From Methanococcoides sp. LMO-2 (GTDB lineage Archaea; Halobacteriota; Methanosarcinia; Methanosarcinales; Methanosarcinaceae), in contig NZ_JBCAUS010000002.1 of NCBI RefSeq assembly GCF_038432375.1, forward strand, positions 62,001-126,000: a stretch of DNA of 64,000 nucleotides, in the 5' to 3' direction. A program made the position numbers and the translations under genes. The notes under the pieces are model-generated. The model did no database searches, was not told where the DNA came from, and saw nothing but the letters and a program-made list of their open reading frames with translations. Of this stretch, positions 17,263 to 25,796 are shown one piece after another. How positions within the stretch are numbered: the stretch's first letter is position 1; each line of letters starts with the position of its first letter.

Positions 17263-17646
17263 TCATATTTCGATATCTATCGTTCGGATCATGAGCTCAT
17301 CCCCACCCAAGAGCTGAAGAAGCTTACCGCATACCGGACAGGTCTGAATTGCATATTCGTAAAGTGATGGCTGATCTTCATCACGAAGTTTATCCGGAAC
17401 TCCTGCATCTCCTCTGTATCCGCATTCACACTCTCCGGATGGTGGAACAAAATTCACATTGACCTTCGCCCCTTCGGCAATACTATTCCGGGAAAGGACA
17501 TCAAGGCAGAATAACAACTGTTCCGGACTTACATGGGTAAGGCCGCCTATTTCCAGTGTTATGGAATTTACTGCAATCGCTTTATTTTTGTCTGCTGTTT
17601 CTATCACAGTTTCAAATATCTCACAGGCAAGTGAATACTCATGCAT
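17263..17646 (-). CDS. hypA: Hydrogenase nickel-incorporation protein HypA
   Basis: The 127-residue protein begins MHEYSL, with the His2/Glu3 pair that binds nickel. It carries a zinc-binding loop with CECGYRG and CPVCG. It partners with HypB and hands nickel to the large-subunit precursor after the Fe(CN)2CO unit is in place. The zinc loop is longer than usual between the cysteine pairs (an inserted acidic stretch, around KLRDEDQPSLYEYA), a pattern also seen in archaeal HypA. It starts one base after the hypD stop codon region and is part of one operon. Confidence 0.95.
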   Translation of the reverse strand: MHEYSLACEIFETVIETADKNKAIAVNSITLEIGGLTHVSPEQLLFCLDVLSRNSIAEGAKVNVNFVPPSGECECGYRGDAGVPDKLRDEDQPSLYEYAIQTCPVCGKLLQLLGGDELMIRTIDIEI

Positions 17647-17647
17647 T

Positions 17648-18736
17648 TTATATTCCCTTATTATGTCTGTATTTGTACCAGTTATAGCATGTGCCTTCCA
17701 GGCTTACCATACAGGGCCCGACCGGATCTTCTGGTGAACATCTTCCGCCAAAGAAAGGACATTGGGAAGGTTGGGCGCGTGCTGTCAGTATCTCAGCACA
17801 CATACATTCTTCGTAAAGGCCAGTTCGATTACTATCGGTTTCTGAAACCTTCCTGTCATGTAAGACCTTTTCATAGATCTCAGCATGGACATTCGAAGCA
17901 TCGAATTGCTCAAACTCCGTTCTCAGAGCAAGTCCTGAATTTTCGATCATCCCGATTCCCCGCCATTTGGTATCGGTCTGCTTAAAGACCTGATACATCA
18001 TTTCCCGGGCCTTAATATTCCCCTCAGCATTTACTGCACGTGGATATGCATTCTCAACAGAGGAGCTGCCGGATTCGATCTGGTTTTGTATCATGGCTAT
18101 GCCGAGCAGAACATCCAGAGCTTCGAAACCTGTTACTACGATCGGAAATCCCTTTTTTGAAATGGGTTCATATGGATCAGTTCCAATGATCGTTGAAACG
18201 TGACCTGGTGCCAGGAATCCGTCAACTTTCGTATCCTGTGTGAGTATCTCCATTGCCGGAGGCATGAGTTTATGGCTTGTCAGAATACTGAAGTTCTCAG
18301 GCACACCTCTCAGCAAGGCAGCAGCATTGGAGGGTGCAGTGGTCTCAAATCCGATCCCGAAAAATACGATCTCTTGAGTCTGGTTATCTTCTGCGATCCT
18401 TATGGCATCATCGATGCTGTAGACCATGCGAACATCACATCCCTCTGACCTTGCATCGAACAGACTTCCTGCAGTTCCGGGAACCCTCATCATATCCCCA
18501 AAAGATGTTATCACCTTTCCGGACCTCGCCAGTGCAATTGCAAAGTTGATATCCTCTGCAGGGGTCACACAAACAGGACATCCGGGGCCACTTAACAGCT
18601 GAATATCCTCGGAGATCACATCACGAATTGCATATTTTGATATGGTCCTTTCATGGGTTCCACATACATGCATTATCCGGAGAGGGGTGGCATGTTCATT
18701 GATCCTTGATATCAGCTTTTGCTCAATGTTTTCCAT
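17648..18736 (-). CDS. hypD: Hydrogenase maturation protein HypD
   Basis: The 362-residue iron-sulfur protein forms the scaffold with HypC on which the Fe(CN)2CO moiety is assembled. Family signatures are present in order: MHVCGTHE near residue 25, GPGCPVCVTP, FGIGFETTAPS, the PGHVSTIIG loop, GFEALDVL, and a C-terminal set of cysteines (EECMCAE, QCPFFGGRCSPEDPVGPCMV) that hold the [4Fe-4S] cluster. All expected cysteines appear intact. It lies four bases after hypC. Confidence 0.96.
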   Translation of the reverse strand: MENIEQKLISRINEHATPLRIMHVCGTHERTISKYAIRDVISEDIQLLSGPGCPVCVTPAEDINFAIALARSGKVITSFGDMMRVPGTAGSLFDARSEGCDVRMVYSIDDAIRIAEDNQTQEIVFFGIGFETTAPSNAAALLRGVPENFSILTSHKLMPPAMEILTQDTKVDGFLAPGHVSTIIGTDPYEPISKKGFPIVVTGFEALDVLLGIAMIQNQIESGSSSVENAYPRAVNAEGNIKAREMMYQVFKQTDTKWRGIGMIENSGLALRTEFEQFDASNVHAEIYEKVLHDRKVSETDSNRTGLYEECMCAEILTARAQPSQCPFFGGRCSPEDPVGPCMVSLEGTCYNWYKYRHNKGI

Positions 18737-18740
18737 AATA

Positions 18741-18971
18741 TCAACTGAGGTTCATCACATCTCTTAGCAATTTGAGAATTTCTTCACTCTCTTCATCAGA
18801 TACCAATGAGATGGCATAGCCGACATGGACAAGTGCATATCTGCCTATAAGGGAGCTATCAGCTCCTCCTATTAGATCAAGGTTCACTTTCCTCTTTATA
18901 CCCCCGATATCCACAGTAGCCGTATTTTCATTCAGGATCGAAGTTATTTTTCCCGGAATGGCTATGCACAT
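18741..18971 (-). CDS. hypC: Hydrogenase maturation chaperone HypC
   Basis: The 76-residue chaperone begins MCIAIPGK. Its exposed Cys2 (after Met removal) binds the Fe(CN)2CO unit and the large-subunit precursor. The rest is the small beta-barrel of the family, ending with a short helix. It leads the operon hypCDABE. There is no ribosome binding site and a TATTAAATAC promoter element lies about 25 bases upstream of the ATG, so the transcript is probably leaderless. Confidence 0.95.
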   Translation of the reverse strand: MCIAIPGKITSILNENTATVDIGGIKRKVNLDLIGGADSSLIGRYALVHVGYAISLVSDEESEEILKLLRDVMNLS

Positions 18972-19144
18972 ACTATAAAAATGGAATCTTTTGTATTTAA
19001 TATGTGGTGTCCGCTAGTAATGATTAGATTGTTATTTATATCTGAAAGTAAAATAACTACAATAGTGGGATGGGTTTTATTGATCAATTTTAGTGTGAAT
19101 TTATTTGGATCCATTTCAGCGATAATTCATATTGAGATGGTCAC
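18972..19144. promoter_or_regulatory. Divergent promoter region, hyp operon and hydrogenase operon
   Basis: This 173-bp A+T-rich gap separates hypC (minus) from the hydrogenase small subunit (plus). A TATA-like TATTAAATAC (about 18993-19002, minus-strand sense) serves hypC at leaderless spacing. GTTATTTATAT at 19031-19041 could serve the hydrogenase genes, leaving a leader of about 80 bases. Common control of enzyme and maturation genes from one region is plausible. Confidence 0.5.
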
Positions 19145-20215
19145 TTGAGTGAGGAAAATATAAATTCAGATAACAGTGGCAATGATTTTGACTTCTTAAG
19201 AATGGACTGGCACAAGTTCCTTAAGGCAAGAAAGGCGGGCGGCGGGTTCAAGCTTCTGGAGTCCTATCTGAATGATGATCCGGGAGATCATGATTTTCCT
19301 GAGACTCGTGTACTGTGGATCCAGGGAGCCCAATGTACAGGTTGTTCTGAGTCTTTACTGGATGCTTCCAATCCTGCACTCCTGAAGGCATTCGAGATAC
19401 TGAACATAGATCTGAAACGTCATGAAGCGTTCCTTGCACATCAGGGGCTATTTGTTGATGGGGAGCCTGCCAATACTTCAGAACTAAATTCAGAAATACT
19501 TCTTGATGAGATAAGTGAACAGGGCAACTATATCCTGATGGTAGAGGGTGCAATTGCGAACGGTCCCCATGGTTCGGGGAAATATTTCATGTCCGGAAAC
19601 CGCAGCAGCAAGGAAATGTTCAAAAAGGCAGCCCGGAATGCTGACCTGATAATAGCTGTGGGTACCTGTGCTGCATACGGTGGCATAAATACTGCCGGGA
19701 GCGACATCGTTGATATTCTGGATTATCGGGGTGTTGCCTTTACGAAGAAAGATCCTTCAAAAGGCATGTTGAAGCTTCTCGGGATAGACAAACCTGTGAT
19801 CAACATCCCGGGCTGTCCACCTCATCCTGACTGGATAATCTATACGTTAAGTGCAATTATATCCGGTAATGTTAAGATACCCGATGACCTGCCTGAGGTG
19901 CTGGATGAATTTGGCAGGCCAAAGGTCTTCTTCCCGCCGGATCATAACGTTCACAAGGACTGTCCCAGAAAGAAGTTCTTCGATAATAAGGAATTTGATA
20001 CCTGTGTTGGTGGGGAGAAATGCCTGCTGAGAATGGGATGCCAGGCCTTTCTTGCACATGCTGACTGTGCACTGCGCAAATGGAATGACGGGCACAGTTA
20101 CTGTGTGCAGGCAGGTTCCCCTTGTATTGCATGCGTGGAACCGGATTTTCCTGATAATGCAAGACCACTGTATTCAAGCAAGAAAAACAGGAAAAGAAAG
20201 GAGGCTGATCAATAA
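19145..20215 (+). CDS. [NiFe]-hydrogenase small subunit, signal-less
   Basis: The 356-residue protein starts at TTG 19145. It carries the electron-transfer clusters of a group 1/2-like uptake hydrogenase: the proximal-cluster CTGCSE (C64, C67), GTCAAYGG, GCPPHPD, the distal-cluster HKDCPRKKFF with later Cys, and GHSYCVQAGSPCIACVEPDF. Methanophenazine-linked (Vho/Vht) small subunits normally have a Tat leader around a DRRxFxK motif and often a C-terminal anchor. Here the matching place reads MDWHKFLKARKAGGGF (20-35), with no twin arginine and no hydrophobic stretch, and the C-terminus is simply basic (SSKKNRKRKEADQ). I infer a soluble cytoplasmic enzyme. The stop overlaps the large-subunit start by one base. 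Confidence 0.93.
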   Translation: MSEENINSDNSGNDFDFLRMDWHKFLKARKAGGGFKLLESYLNDDPGDHDFPETRVLWIQGAQCTGCSESLLDASNPALLKAFEILNIDLKRHEAFLAHQGLFVDGEPANTSELNSEILLDEISEQGNYILMVEGAIANGPHGSGKYFMSGNRSSKEMFKKAARNADLIIAVGTCAAYGGINTAGSDIVDILDYRGVAFTKKDPSKGMLKLLGIDKPVINIPGCPPHPDWIIYTLSAIISGNVKIPDDLPEVLDEFGRPKVFFPPDHNVHKDCPRKKFFDNKEFDTCVGGEKCLLRMGCQAFLAHADCALRKWNDGHSYCVQAGSPCIACVEPDFPDNARPLYSSKKNRKRKEADQ

Positions 20216-22002
20216 TGGTCCGTGTAACAGTAGACCCCCTTACAAGGGTAGTAGGTCCTTTAAGGCTTGATACTGAGGTCGATGAGAACGGTATCATAAC
20301 GGAGGCCAGAAGTTCCAACATGATCTTCAGGGGGTTTGAACGTATATATCGCGGTCAGGACCCGAGGGATTCAATTCTCCTTTCCCAGAGGATATGTGGG
20401 GTCTGTCCGGTGGCACACTCCATAGCTGCTGTCAATGCACTTGATGATTTATATGGCGTTGCCGGATCTGTTCCAAAGGATGCACTTGTTGCAAGGAATA
20501 TCAATCATGGACTCAATACGATCTCAAATCATTTACTCCATTTCTACATCCTGTGGGGTCCGGATCTTGCAAATCCTGCCTATGGTAATGTACTGTCCAC
20601 TTTCGGGAACCTGGGATCTTCGGTATGGAAAGAATTTCTTGGGAGATTTGCTCCGATCAGCTACAAGATCGATGGGGAAGCTATTCCTCCCGGTAGTTCA
20701 TATGTTGGCGTAATACCGATGAAGAAGATACTGCACGATGCCGGTGCTGTTATAGGTGGTAAGATGCCCCACCAGACCGTCATGTATCCCGGCGGAGTTA
20801 CGAACAACCCGACGGCTTCGGATGTTCAAACTATGTCATCGATCATGTCAGAAGTGGTAGATTTTCTGAATGCTACTTCGATAGGCATACCCTTCGAGGA
20901 ATGGGTTGGGAACACGTACATGGCATCTTCTCCAAAGAAAGCCGCGGATTTCTTTATTGAACATCTTCACGAACTGACCGAAAGGTCACTCCGGACAAAC
21001 GACCTTTCACGTTCAAATGGCTGGGGGGATCTTGAACTCTATTCCGCATTAGGCTCGGAACTGATCGGTGAAAAAATACTGGGACTTCCAATAAGTCTCA
21101 AGCACGACAAAATGAGTGGCTACAATGATCTTTCGAAGATCGGCTTCCTTTCATATGGGGATTTCTACAACGTGGAACACGAAGGTTATGAACCAACAAG
21201 TCCTGCAGGTGATCGTTTCCAGACCTCCGGTTTTATGACCAGCTCGCTGGAGTATCATAAATTTGATTCAGATAAGGTCACGGAAAGTGTAAAACATTCC
21301 TTTTATGACGACTATGAAGGCGACAAACATCCGTATGAAGGGGTTACTGAACCTTTTACCGATCCCGATCGGATCGATTATCAGGATTTCTCTGCGGAAA
21401 AATACACATGGTCCAAAGCTCCCCGTTATGAGGGCATCCCCTGTGAGGTGGGTCCGTTCTCCCGTCTGCTTATCATGAAAGAGCCACTTGTTACAGGTCT
21501 TGTGCAATTGTTCCAGGACAATGGATATTCTCCTTTCAACAGCTTTACCAGAATGATAGCACGCATGCAGGAATTGTTCATAATAACCAATGAAGTGATT
21601 CAATGGATAACAACAGACCTTGATCCAAATGGAAGGTTCCGGGTGGATGTTGACATGTCAGCAGCAGAGGATTCCAGGGGAATGGGTATTTGTGAAGCCC
21701 CCAGGGGTGCACTGGGTCATTGGGTCATAACAGATAACGACGCAAAGGTCGCCAATTACCAGATCGTTACACCAAGCGCCTGGAACCTGAGCCCACGGGA
21801 CAGTGAGGGGGTACCCGGTCCTCTTGAACATGCATTGATCGGTTCCACGATATCTGCTGTTGATAACTGGCTGGGAGTCGATTTCAGCAATCCGACCGGC
21901 ATATTACATGTGGGGAGGTCCTATGATCCCTGTATCACATGTGCTGTCCACACCATCGATCTGACAGGGAAGAACCCACCCGGCATGGTCAGACTGCTCT
22001 GA
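20215..22002 (+). CDS. [NiFe]-hydrogenase large (catalytic) subunit
   Basis: The 595-residue subunit holds the NiFe centre. The L1 motif RICGVCPVAHS (C61, C64) and L2 motif DPCITCAVH (C573, C576) supply the four cysteine ligands. Sixteen residues after the L2 histidine form the peptide removed by the maturation protease. The length and the GFERIYRGQDPRDSILLSQ region resemble membrane-bound uptake hydrogenases such as VhoA/VhtA more than F420-reducing or Mvh enzymes. A GGAGG site lies just before the overlapping ATG. The natural third gene of a Vho/Vht operon, cytochrome b, is absent; the protease gene follows instead. The electron acceptor is therefore unknown. Confidence 0.95.
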   Translation: MVRVTVDPLTRVVGPLRLDTEVDENGIITEARSSNMIFRGFERIYRGQDPRDSILLSQRICGVCPVAHSIAAVNALDDLYGVAGSVPKDALVARNINHGLNTISNHLLHFYILWGPDLANPAYGNVLSTFGNLGSSVWKEFLGRFAPISYKIDGEAIPPGSSYVGVIPMKKILHDAGAVIGGKMPHQTVMYPGGVTNNPTASDVQTMSSIMSEVVDFLNATSIGIPFEEWVGNTYMASSPKKAADFFIEHLHELTERSLRTNDLSRSNGWGDLELYSALGSELIGEKILGLPISLKHDKMSGYNDLSKIGFLSYGDFYNVEHEGYEPTSPAGDRFQTSGFMTSSLEYHKFDSDKVTESVKHSFYDDYEGDKHPYEGVTEPFTDPDRIDYQDFSAEKYTWSKAPRYEGIPCEVGPFSRLLIMKEPLVTGLVQLFQDNGYSPFNSFTRMIARMQELFIITNEVIQWITTDLDPNGRFRVDVDMSAAEDSRGMGICEAPRGALGHWVITDNDAKVANYQIVTPSAWNLSPRDSEGVPGPLEHALIGSTISAVDNWLGVDFSNPTGILHVGRSYDPCITCAVHTIDLTGKNPPGMVRLL

Positions 22003-22073
22003 GGATCTCTGGGATCAAAATGTTATCAGAATGCATACTGGAATATACACTGGAATTCACACAGGAGGTCTGA

Positions 22074-22574
22074 ATGTCTGAATATGATCCATCTGTTCGC
22101 ATAATCGGATGCGGGAATCTTTTAATGGGTGATGATGGCGTTGGTGTGAGGGTTGTCGAAGCTCTTGAGAAGATGGGGGATAGTCTTCCAAAGGGTATTG
22201 ATATCCTGGATGCCGGTGTGTGTGGTCTGGATATTCTGAACCTTCTGGAAGGTGTTGATAAGGTCATTATTGTTGATTCAGTGGTTGGCATTGGAACTGC
22301 AAAAAAAGGTTCGATTCTTCGTTTTGATCTTGAGGACCTTTTGAGCAAAGCCAATGAGCACGTTGGAATTTTCTCTGCCCATGATTTCGGAATTTCTGAT
22401 ATCCTGATCATTGCAAAACATGTTCAGAATCTTCCAAAGATCGTCATTTTTGGGATAGAGATAGGTGAGATCCAGCAGGATATTTCAATGGACCTAAGTC
22501 CGGAGGTTCTTGCTGCAGTGGACAGGGTCATTCCCTATATTGTTGAGGAAATAGATCATGCTCTCAAAATATGA
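22074..22574 (+). CDS. Hydrogenase maturation endopeptidase (HyaD/HycI/VhtD family)
   Basis: The 166-residue peptidase removes the large-subunit C-terminal extension once nickel is inserted. It shows the family start IIGCGNLLMGDDGVGVRVVEAL, with the nickel-sensing Glu position occupied by Asp in GDDG. It also has DAGVCGLDILNLLEG with the second acidic ligand, and SAHDFGISD with the conserved His. A strong GGAGGT precedes the ATG. Its place directly behind the large-subunit gene matches vhtD-type arrangement and implies that subunit is the substrate. Confidence 0.93.
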   Translation: MSEYDPSVRIIGCGNLLMGDDGVGVRVVEALEKMGDSLPKGIDILDAGVCGLDILNLLEGVDKVIIVDSVVGIGTAKKGSILRFDLEDLLSKANEHVGIFSAHDFGISDILIIAKHVQNLPKIVIFGIEIGEIQQDISMDLSPEVLAAVDRVIPYIVEEIDHALKI

Positions 22575-22673
22575 TTCGAGATTTTATCTAAAAAAAGTTG
22601 AATAAAAAAATAGTTGTATTCGGATGTTACTTCCCGGTTATGAGCAAGTCATCCAATTTTACGACGATTGGTG

Positions 22674-22859
22674 TTATTCTTCCTTTATTGCTGCTTTGAT
22701 CTCTTTTTGAGTTTCAGGATCATTTAGTTGTTCATCAGTGTAACCATGTTCTTCTTTGGCGTGCTTTACAGCAGTTTCCATCATTTCATCCACGGTTGTT
22801 CCTTCAGCAACAAAGGGACAAGCAACCCCAAGATCTTTACAAGCTAATTTGTATGTCAT
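22674..22859 (-). CDS. Small DUF1059-family protein
   Basis: The 61-residue protein (MTYKLACKDLGVACPFVAEG at the start, then a helical part with MMETAVKHAKEEHGY) fits DUF1059, a family of small proteins with two conserved cysteines near the N-terminus. The function is not established. A strong GGGAGGT ribosome binding site precedes the ATG. It lies between the hydrogenase protease gene and hypF but on the opposite strand, so a hydrogenase role is not implied. Confidence 0.85.
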   Translation of the reverse strand: MTYKLACKDLGVACPFVAEGTTVDEMMETAVKHAKEEHGYTDEQLNDPETQKEIKAAIKEE

Positions 22860-23103
22860 AAGTCATAACCTCCCGACTTATAGTATCTTATCCCTTCTAT
22901 TTAAGGCCGGTGCAAAATGCTCAATTCAATATAATAAAAAATTGAATTCCTGTTCGTATGAGCCTTCTATGGAAATAACATGTGAAGAAACCCATTCATG
23001 GAGTGGCTGGTGCTCAATGTTTTCTTTTAGAACTCATGCATTGCTTTTCTCTTCACTTTCATTGTCAGGCAAGAAGGGTCCCTCGAACAAGGAAATCATG
23101 AGG

Positions 23104-23113
23104 TATATTTATA
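23104..23113 (+). promoter_or_regulatory. TATA box of hypF
   Basis: TATATTTATA lies about 26-35 bases upstream of the hypF ATG at 23139, and no ribosome binding site lies between. This spacing points to a leaderless hypF transcript. Confidence 0.55.
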
Positions 23114-23138
23114 GTATTTTGAACCAGTTACATTAAAG

Positions 23139-25412
23139 ATGCAAATTCAATGCAGGAAGATCAATGTTACTGGGGTAGTGCAGGGTGTTGGCTTTCGCCC
23201 GTTCGTATATCATATTGCGACAGAGAACGGACTCTGTGGGTATGTGAAGAACACAGGAAATGATGTAGAGATAGTCGCAGAAGGTGAAATAGAGGATATC
23301 GAACATTTTCTCCACGAGCTACAGAGCAAAAGACCTCCGCTGGCATCTGTTGAGCAGGTAAGAACGAAAGTTTCCCGTGTATCGGGCTTTTCCGATTTCT
23401 CTATACTTGACAGTGAACAGGATGAATCTGTCAGGTCCATTATCCCACCTGACACTGCTATCTGTTCTGATTGCCTGCGTGATATGTATGATAGTAAGGA
23501 CAGGCATTTCCATTATCCTTTTACGTCCTGTACAAACTGCGGGCCGAGATATTCAATGGTAAGTTCTCTTCCTTTTGACCGGAAAAATACCAGTATGGCT
23601 GAATTCCCCCTCTGCTTGGAATGCAGTTTAGAGTACAAACTTCCGTCTGACAGAAGATTTCATGCACAGGCCACTTGTTGTCCGAATTGTGGGCCTGTAC
23701 TTTCACTCACCAACGAAAGCGGTGATGTCCTTGCATCTGGACATGATAGCATTGTCAAATGTGGTGAACTCATAGACGATGGATCAATTGTTGCGGTTAA
23801 AGGATACGGGGGTTTCCATCTTGTCTGTGATGCCACTTCAGACAGAGCGGTCTTGAAGCTCAGGGGTTCCCTAAACCGTCCTGCACAGCCTTTTGCGGTG
23901 ATGGCGAAAGATGTTGAGAATGCATCTTCTTTTGCTTGTATCGATGCAGAAGAGAGTTCTATGTTACAAAGCAGGCAGCGTCCAATCGTTGTGCTGGATA
24001 AAAATGATGAGTTTTCACTATCCGATCACACTGCTCCTGGTCTGCACAACATCGGGGTAATGCTACCTTATTCAGGCACACATCACCTTCTGTTAGACCA
24101 TACTGATTCGGATGTTTACGTGATGACATCTGCAAATCTTCCGGGTCTCCCTATGTTGATCGATAATGAGGAGGCATTGTTATATCTCGATAAGATAGCA
24201 GATTATTTCCTGTTTCATAATTATGCTATCGGGAACAGAACCGATGACTCCGTCATCAGACTTGTTAATGGCAAAAAAGCTTTCATAAGACGCTCCCGTG
24301 GTTTTGTACCTGAGAAGATAGAGCTTCCGTTCCCGATAGATCCAGCGATCGGTGTGGGTCCCGAACTGAACACCACCGTTACGCTGGCAAGGGACAACAG
24401 TGCATATGTTTCCCAGTATATCGGGAACACAAGGCATTTTGAGACCGCTCAGTATCACAGGAAGGTTGTTTCCAATTTAGAAAGGTTGACAAAGATCACC
24501 CCACAGCGATGGGGTTGTGACATGCATCCGGATTTCAATACCACCCATTTCGCACAGGAGCAAGGTGGGAATAACACGGTCTTCGTGCAGCATCATTATG
24601 CACACATCGTTTCGCTAATGGTGGACAATCTTTTGCCAGCCGATTCAAGTATCATTGGCATCGCTCTTGACGGTGCAGGATACGGGGAAGGTGGAGCAAT
24701 ATGGGGTGGAGAGATCCTTGAAGCCACGTATTCCGGTTATGAAAGAGTTGCTCATCTTATGGAGCAGCCGATGCCGGGCGGGGATATGGCTGCGATATAT
24801 CCTTCACGTATGGTTCTGGGGATGCTGCATGATGTTCTTGAGGCGGAAGAATTGAGGGAACTTCCTCTTTGGTTCAAGCATGGTGAACCGGAACGCGACA
24901 TTGTATTGCAGCAACTGGAAAATGGTGTGAACATTGTCAGAACGAGCAGCTTCGCAAGGGTGCTTGACAGTGCTGCAGCACTTCTTGGTGTCTGCCATTA
25001 TCGCAGTTACCAGGGTGAGCCTGCAATGAAACTGGAATCAGTTGCAAGAAAAGGTGTGCATGATCTGGATCTGCCTGTCGTTTGCAAACGAGGAGTGCTT
25101 GATACTACCAGCCTTTTGTATGGTCTGTACGAAAGGCTTGATTCACATGAAGTTTGTGATCTGGCATATTCCATAGAAGATGCACTTGCCGTTGGGGTTG
25201 CCGAACTTGCTGTGTCAGCAGCTAAAAAAAGGAACATTGATGTTATAGGGCTCAGTGGGGGAGTTGCATACAACGAGCACATAATATGTCGTATCTGTGA
25301 AGTTGTAAAGGATTCGGGGTTTGAATTCCTTACTCATAACAGAATTTCGTGTGGGGATGGCGGTGTTTCCCTGGGGCAGGCAGTTGTTGCAGGATATAGT
25401 GCTTTTACCTAG
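23139..25412 (+). CDS. hypF: Carbamoyltransferase HypF
   Basis: The 757-residue enzyme makes the thiocarboxamide on HypE from carbamoyl phosphate and ATP, the source of the cyanide ligands. Domains run in the usual order. An acylphosphatase-like domain (GVVQGVGFRPFVYHIA, about 10-25) comes first. Two zinc fingers follow (CSDCLRD with SCTNCGP; CLECSLE with CCPNCGP), then a YrdC-like domain with KGYGGFHLVCDAT, and a Kae1/TobZ-like C-terminal domain with VQHHYAHI, ALDGAGYGEGGAIWGGE and LSGGVAYN. It is separated from the other hyp genes but belongs to the same hydrogenase region. Its stop is TAG followed immediately by TGA, a notable backup in a probable pyrrolysine user. Confidence 0.96.
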   Translation: MQIQCRKINVTGVVQGVGFRPFVYHIATENGLCGYVKNTGNDVEIVAEGEIEDIEHFLHELQSKRPPLASVEQVRTKVSRVSGFSDFSILDSEQDESVRSIIPPDTAICSDCLRDMYDSKDRHFHYPFTSCTNCGPRYSMVSSLPFDRKNTSMAEFPLCLECSLEYKLPSDRRFHAQATCCPNCGPVLSLTNESGDVLASGHDSIVKCGELIDDGSIVAVKGYGGFHLVCDATSDRAVLKLRGSLNRPAQPFAVMAKDVENASSFACIDAEESSMLQSRQRPIVVLDKNDEFSLSDHTAPGLHNIGVMLPYSGTHHLLLDHTDSDVYVMTSANLPGLPMLIDNEEALLYLDKIADYFLFHNYAIGNRTDDSVIRLVNGKKAFIRRSRGFVPEKIELPFPIDPAIGVGPELNTTVTLARDNSAYVSQYIGNTRHFETAQYHRKVVSNLERLTKITPQRWGCDMHPDFNTTHFAQEQGGNNTVFVQHHYAHIVSLMVDNLLPADSSIIGIALDGAGYGEGGAIWGGEILEATYSGYERVAHLMEQPMPGGDMAAIYPSRMVLGMLHDVLEAEELRELPLWFKHGEPERDIVLQQLENGVNIVRTSSFARVLDSAAALLGVCHYRSYQGEPAMKLESVARKGVHDLDLPVVCKRGVLDTTSLLYGLYERLDSHEVCDLAYSIEDALAVGVAELAVSAAKKRNIDVIGLSGGVAYNEHIICRICEVVKDSGFEFLTHNRISCGDGGVSLGQAVVAGYSAFT

Positions 25413-25724
25413 TGAGCATTTCAATAATAAATTTTGATCATTATTTAATTTTAATCTTTTAGCTAGTTGCCAACATCTGTCTGATTAAATTCACAAATGA
25501 TTCTGCTAACCCAAAAACTATTTACCCTATTAACATGTCTAACGCAATCAATCGACTGCATTTAAAAAATTAGCAATCGGTGATGGAGCCCGTGGAAATT
25601 AACTCATCAGTCATCTGATCTGTTGGATATGGTCTTTGATAGCCACAGGTTTCGTCCATGTGTCCTGAGTCATTTCTATGTCGGTCTGATGCTTTTTTTC
25701 GCTTTCGTGCTTCATGATTAAAAA
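25413..25724. other. Intergenic region between hypF and sulP
   Basis: It is A+T-rich at first, then mixed. A 34-codon minus-strand frame (ATG at 25715, TGA at 25611) encodes a hydrophilic Lys/His/Gln-rich peptide but has no ribosome binding site, so I do not call it a gene. Pyrimidine-rich stretches are visible. No RNA gene is apparent. Confidence 0.4.
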
Positions 25725-25796
25725 ATGAATGGATTTAAAGACTTGATCTTAATGATAAAAGAACATAAAATTAGAACCTACTTTGAAGAATAGTTT
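25725..25796 (+). other. In-phase upstream extension of sulP ending at a TAG codon
   Basis: From ATG 25725, 22 codons run in phase with the SulP frame, reach TAG at 25791-25793, then one codon before the TTG at 25797. The encoded stretch (KDLILMIKEHKIRTYFEE) looks like the cytoplasmic N-terminal helix that precedes the first membrane segment of SulP transporters. Either the TAG is decoded as pyrrolysine, or it is a mutation and translation begins at TTG. Confidence 0.5.

Noticed and set aside
25410-25412. Pyrrolysine readthrough at the hypF stop
   Set aside because: TAG is followed directly by TGA and the protein already has its full C-terminus.
25611-25715. 34-codon minus-strand peptide upstream of sulP
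   Set aside because: Protein-like composition, but no ribosome binding site, and the sulP upstream extension begins beside it on the other strand.
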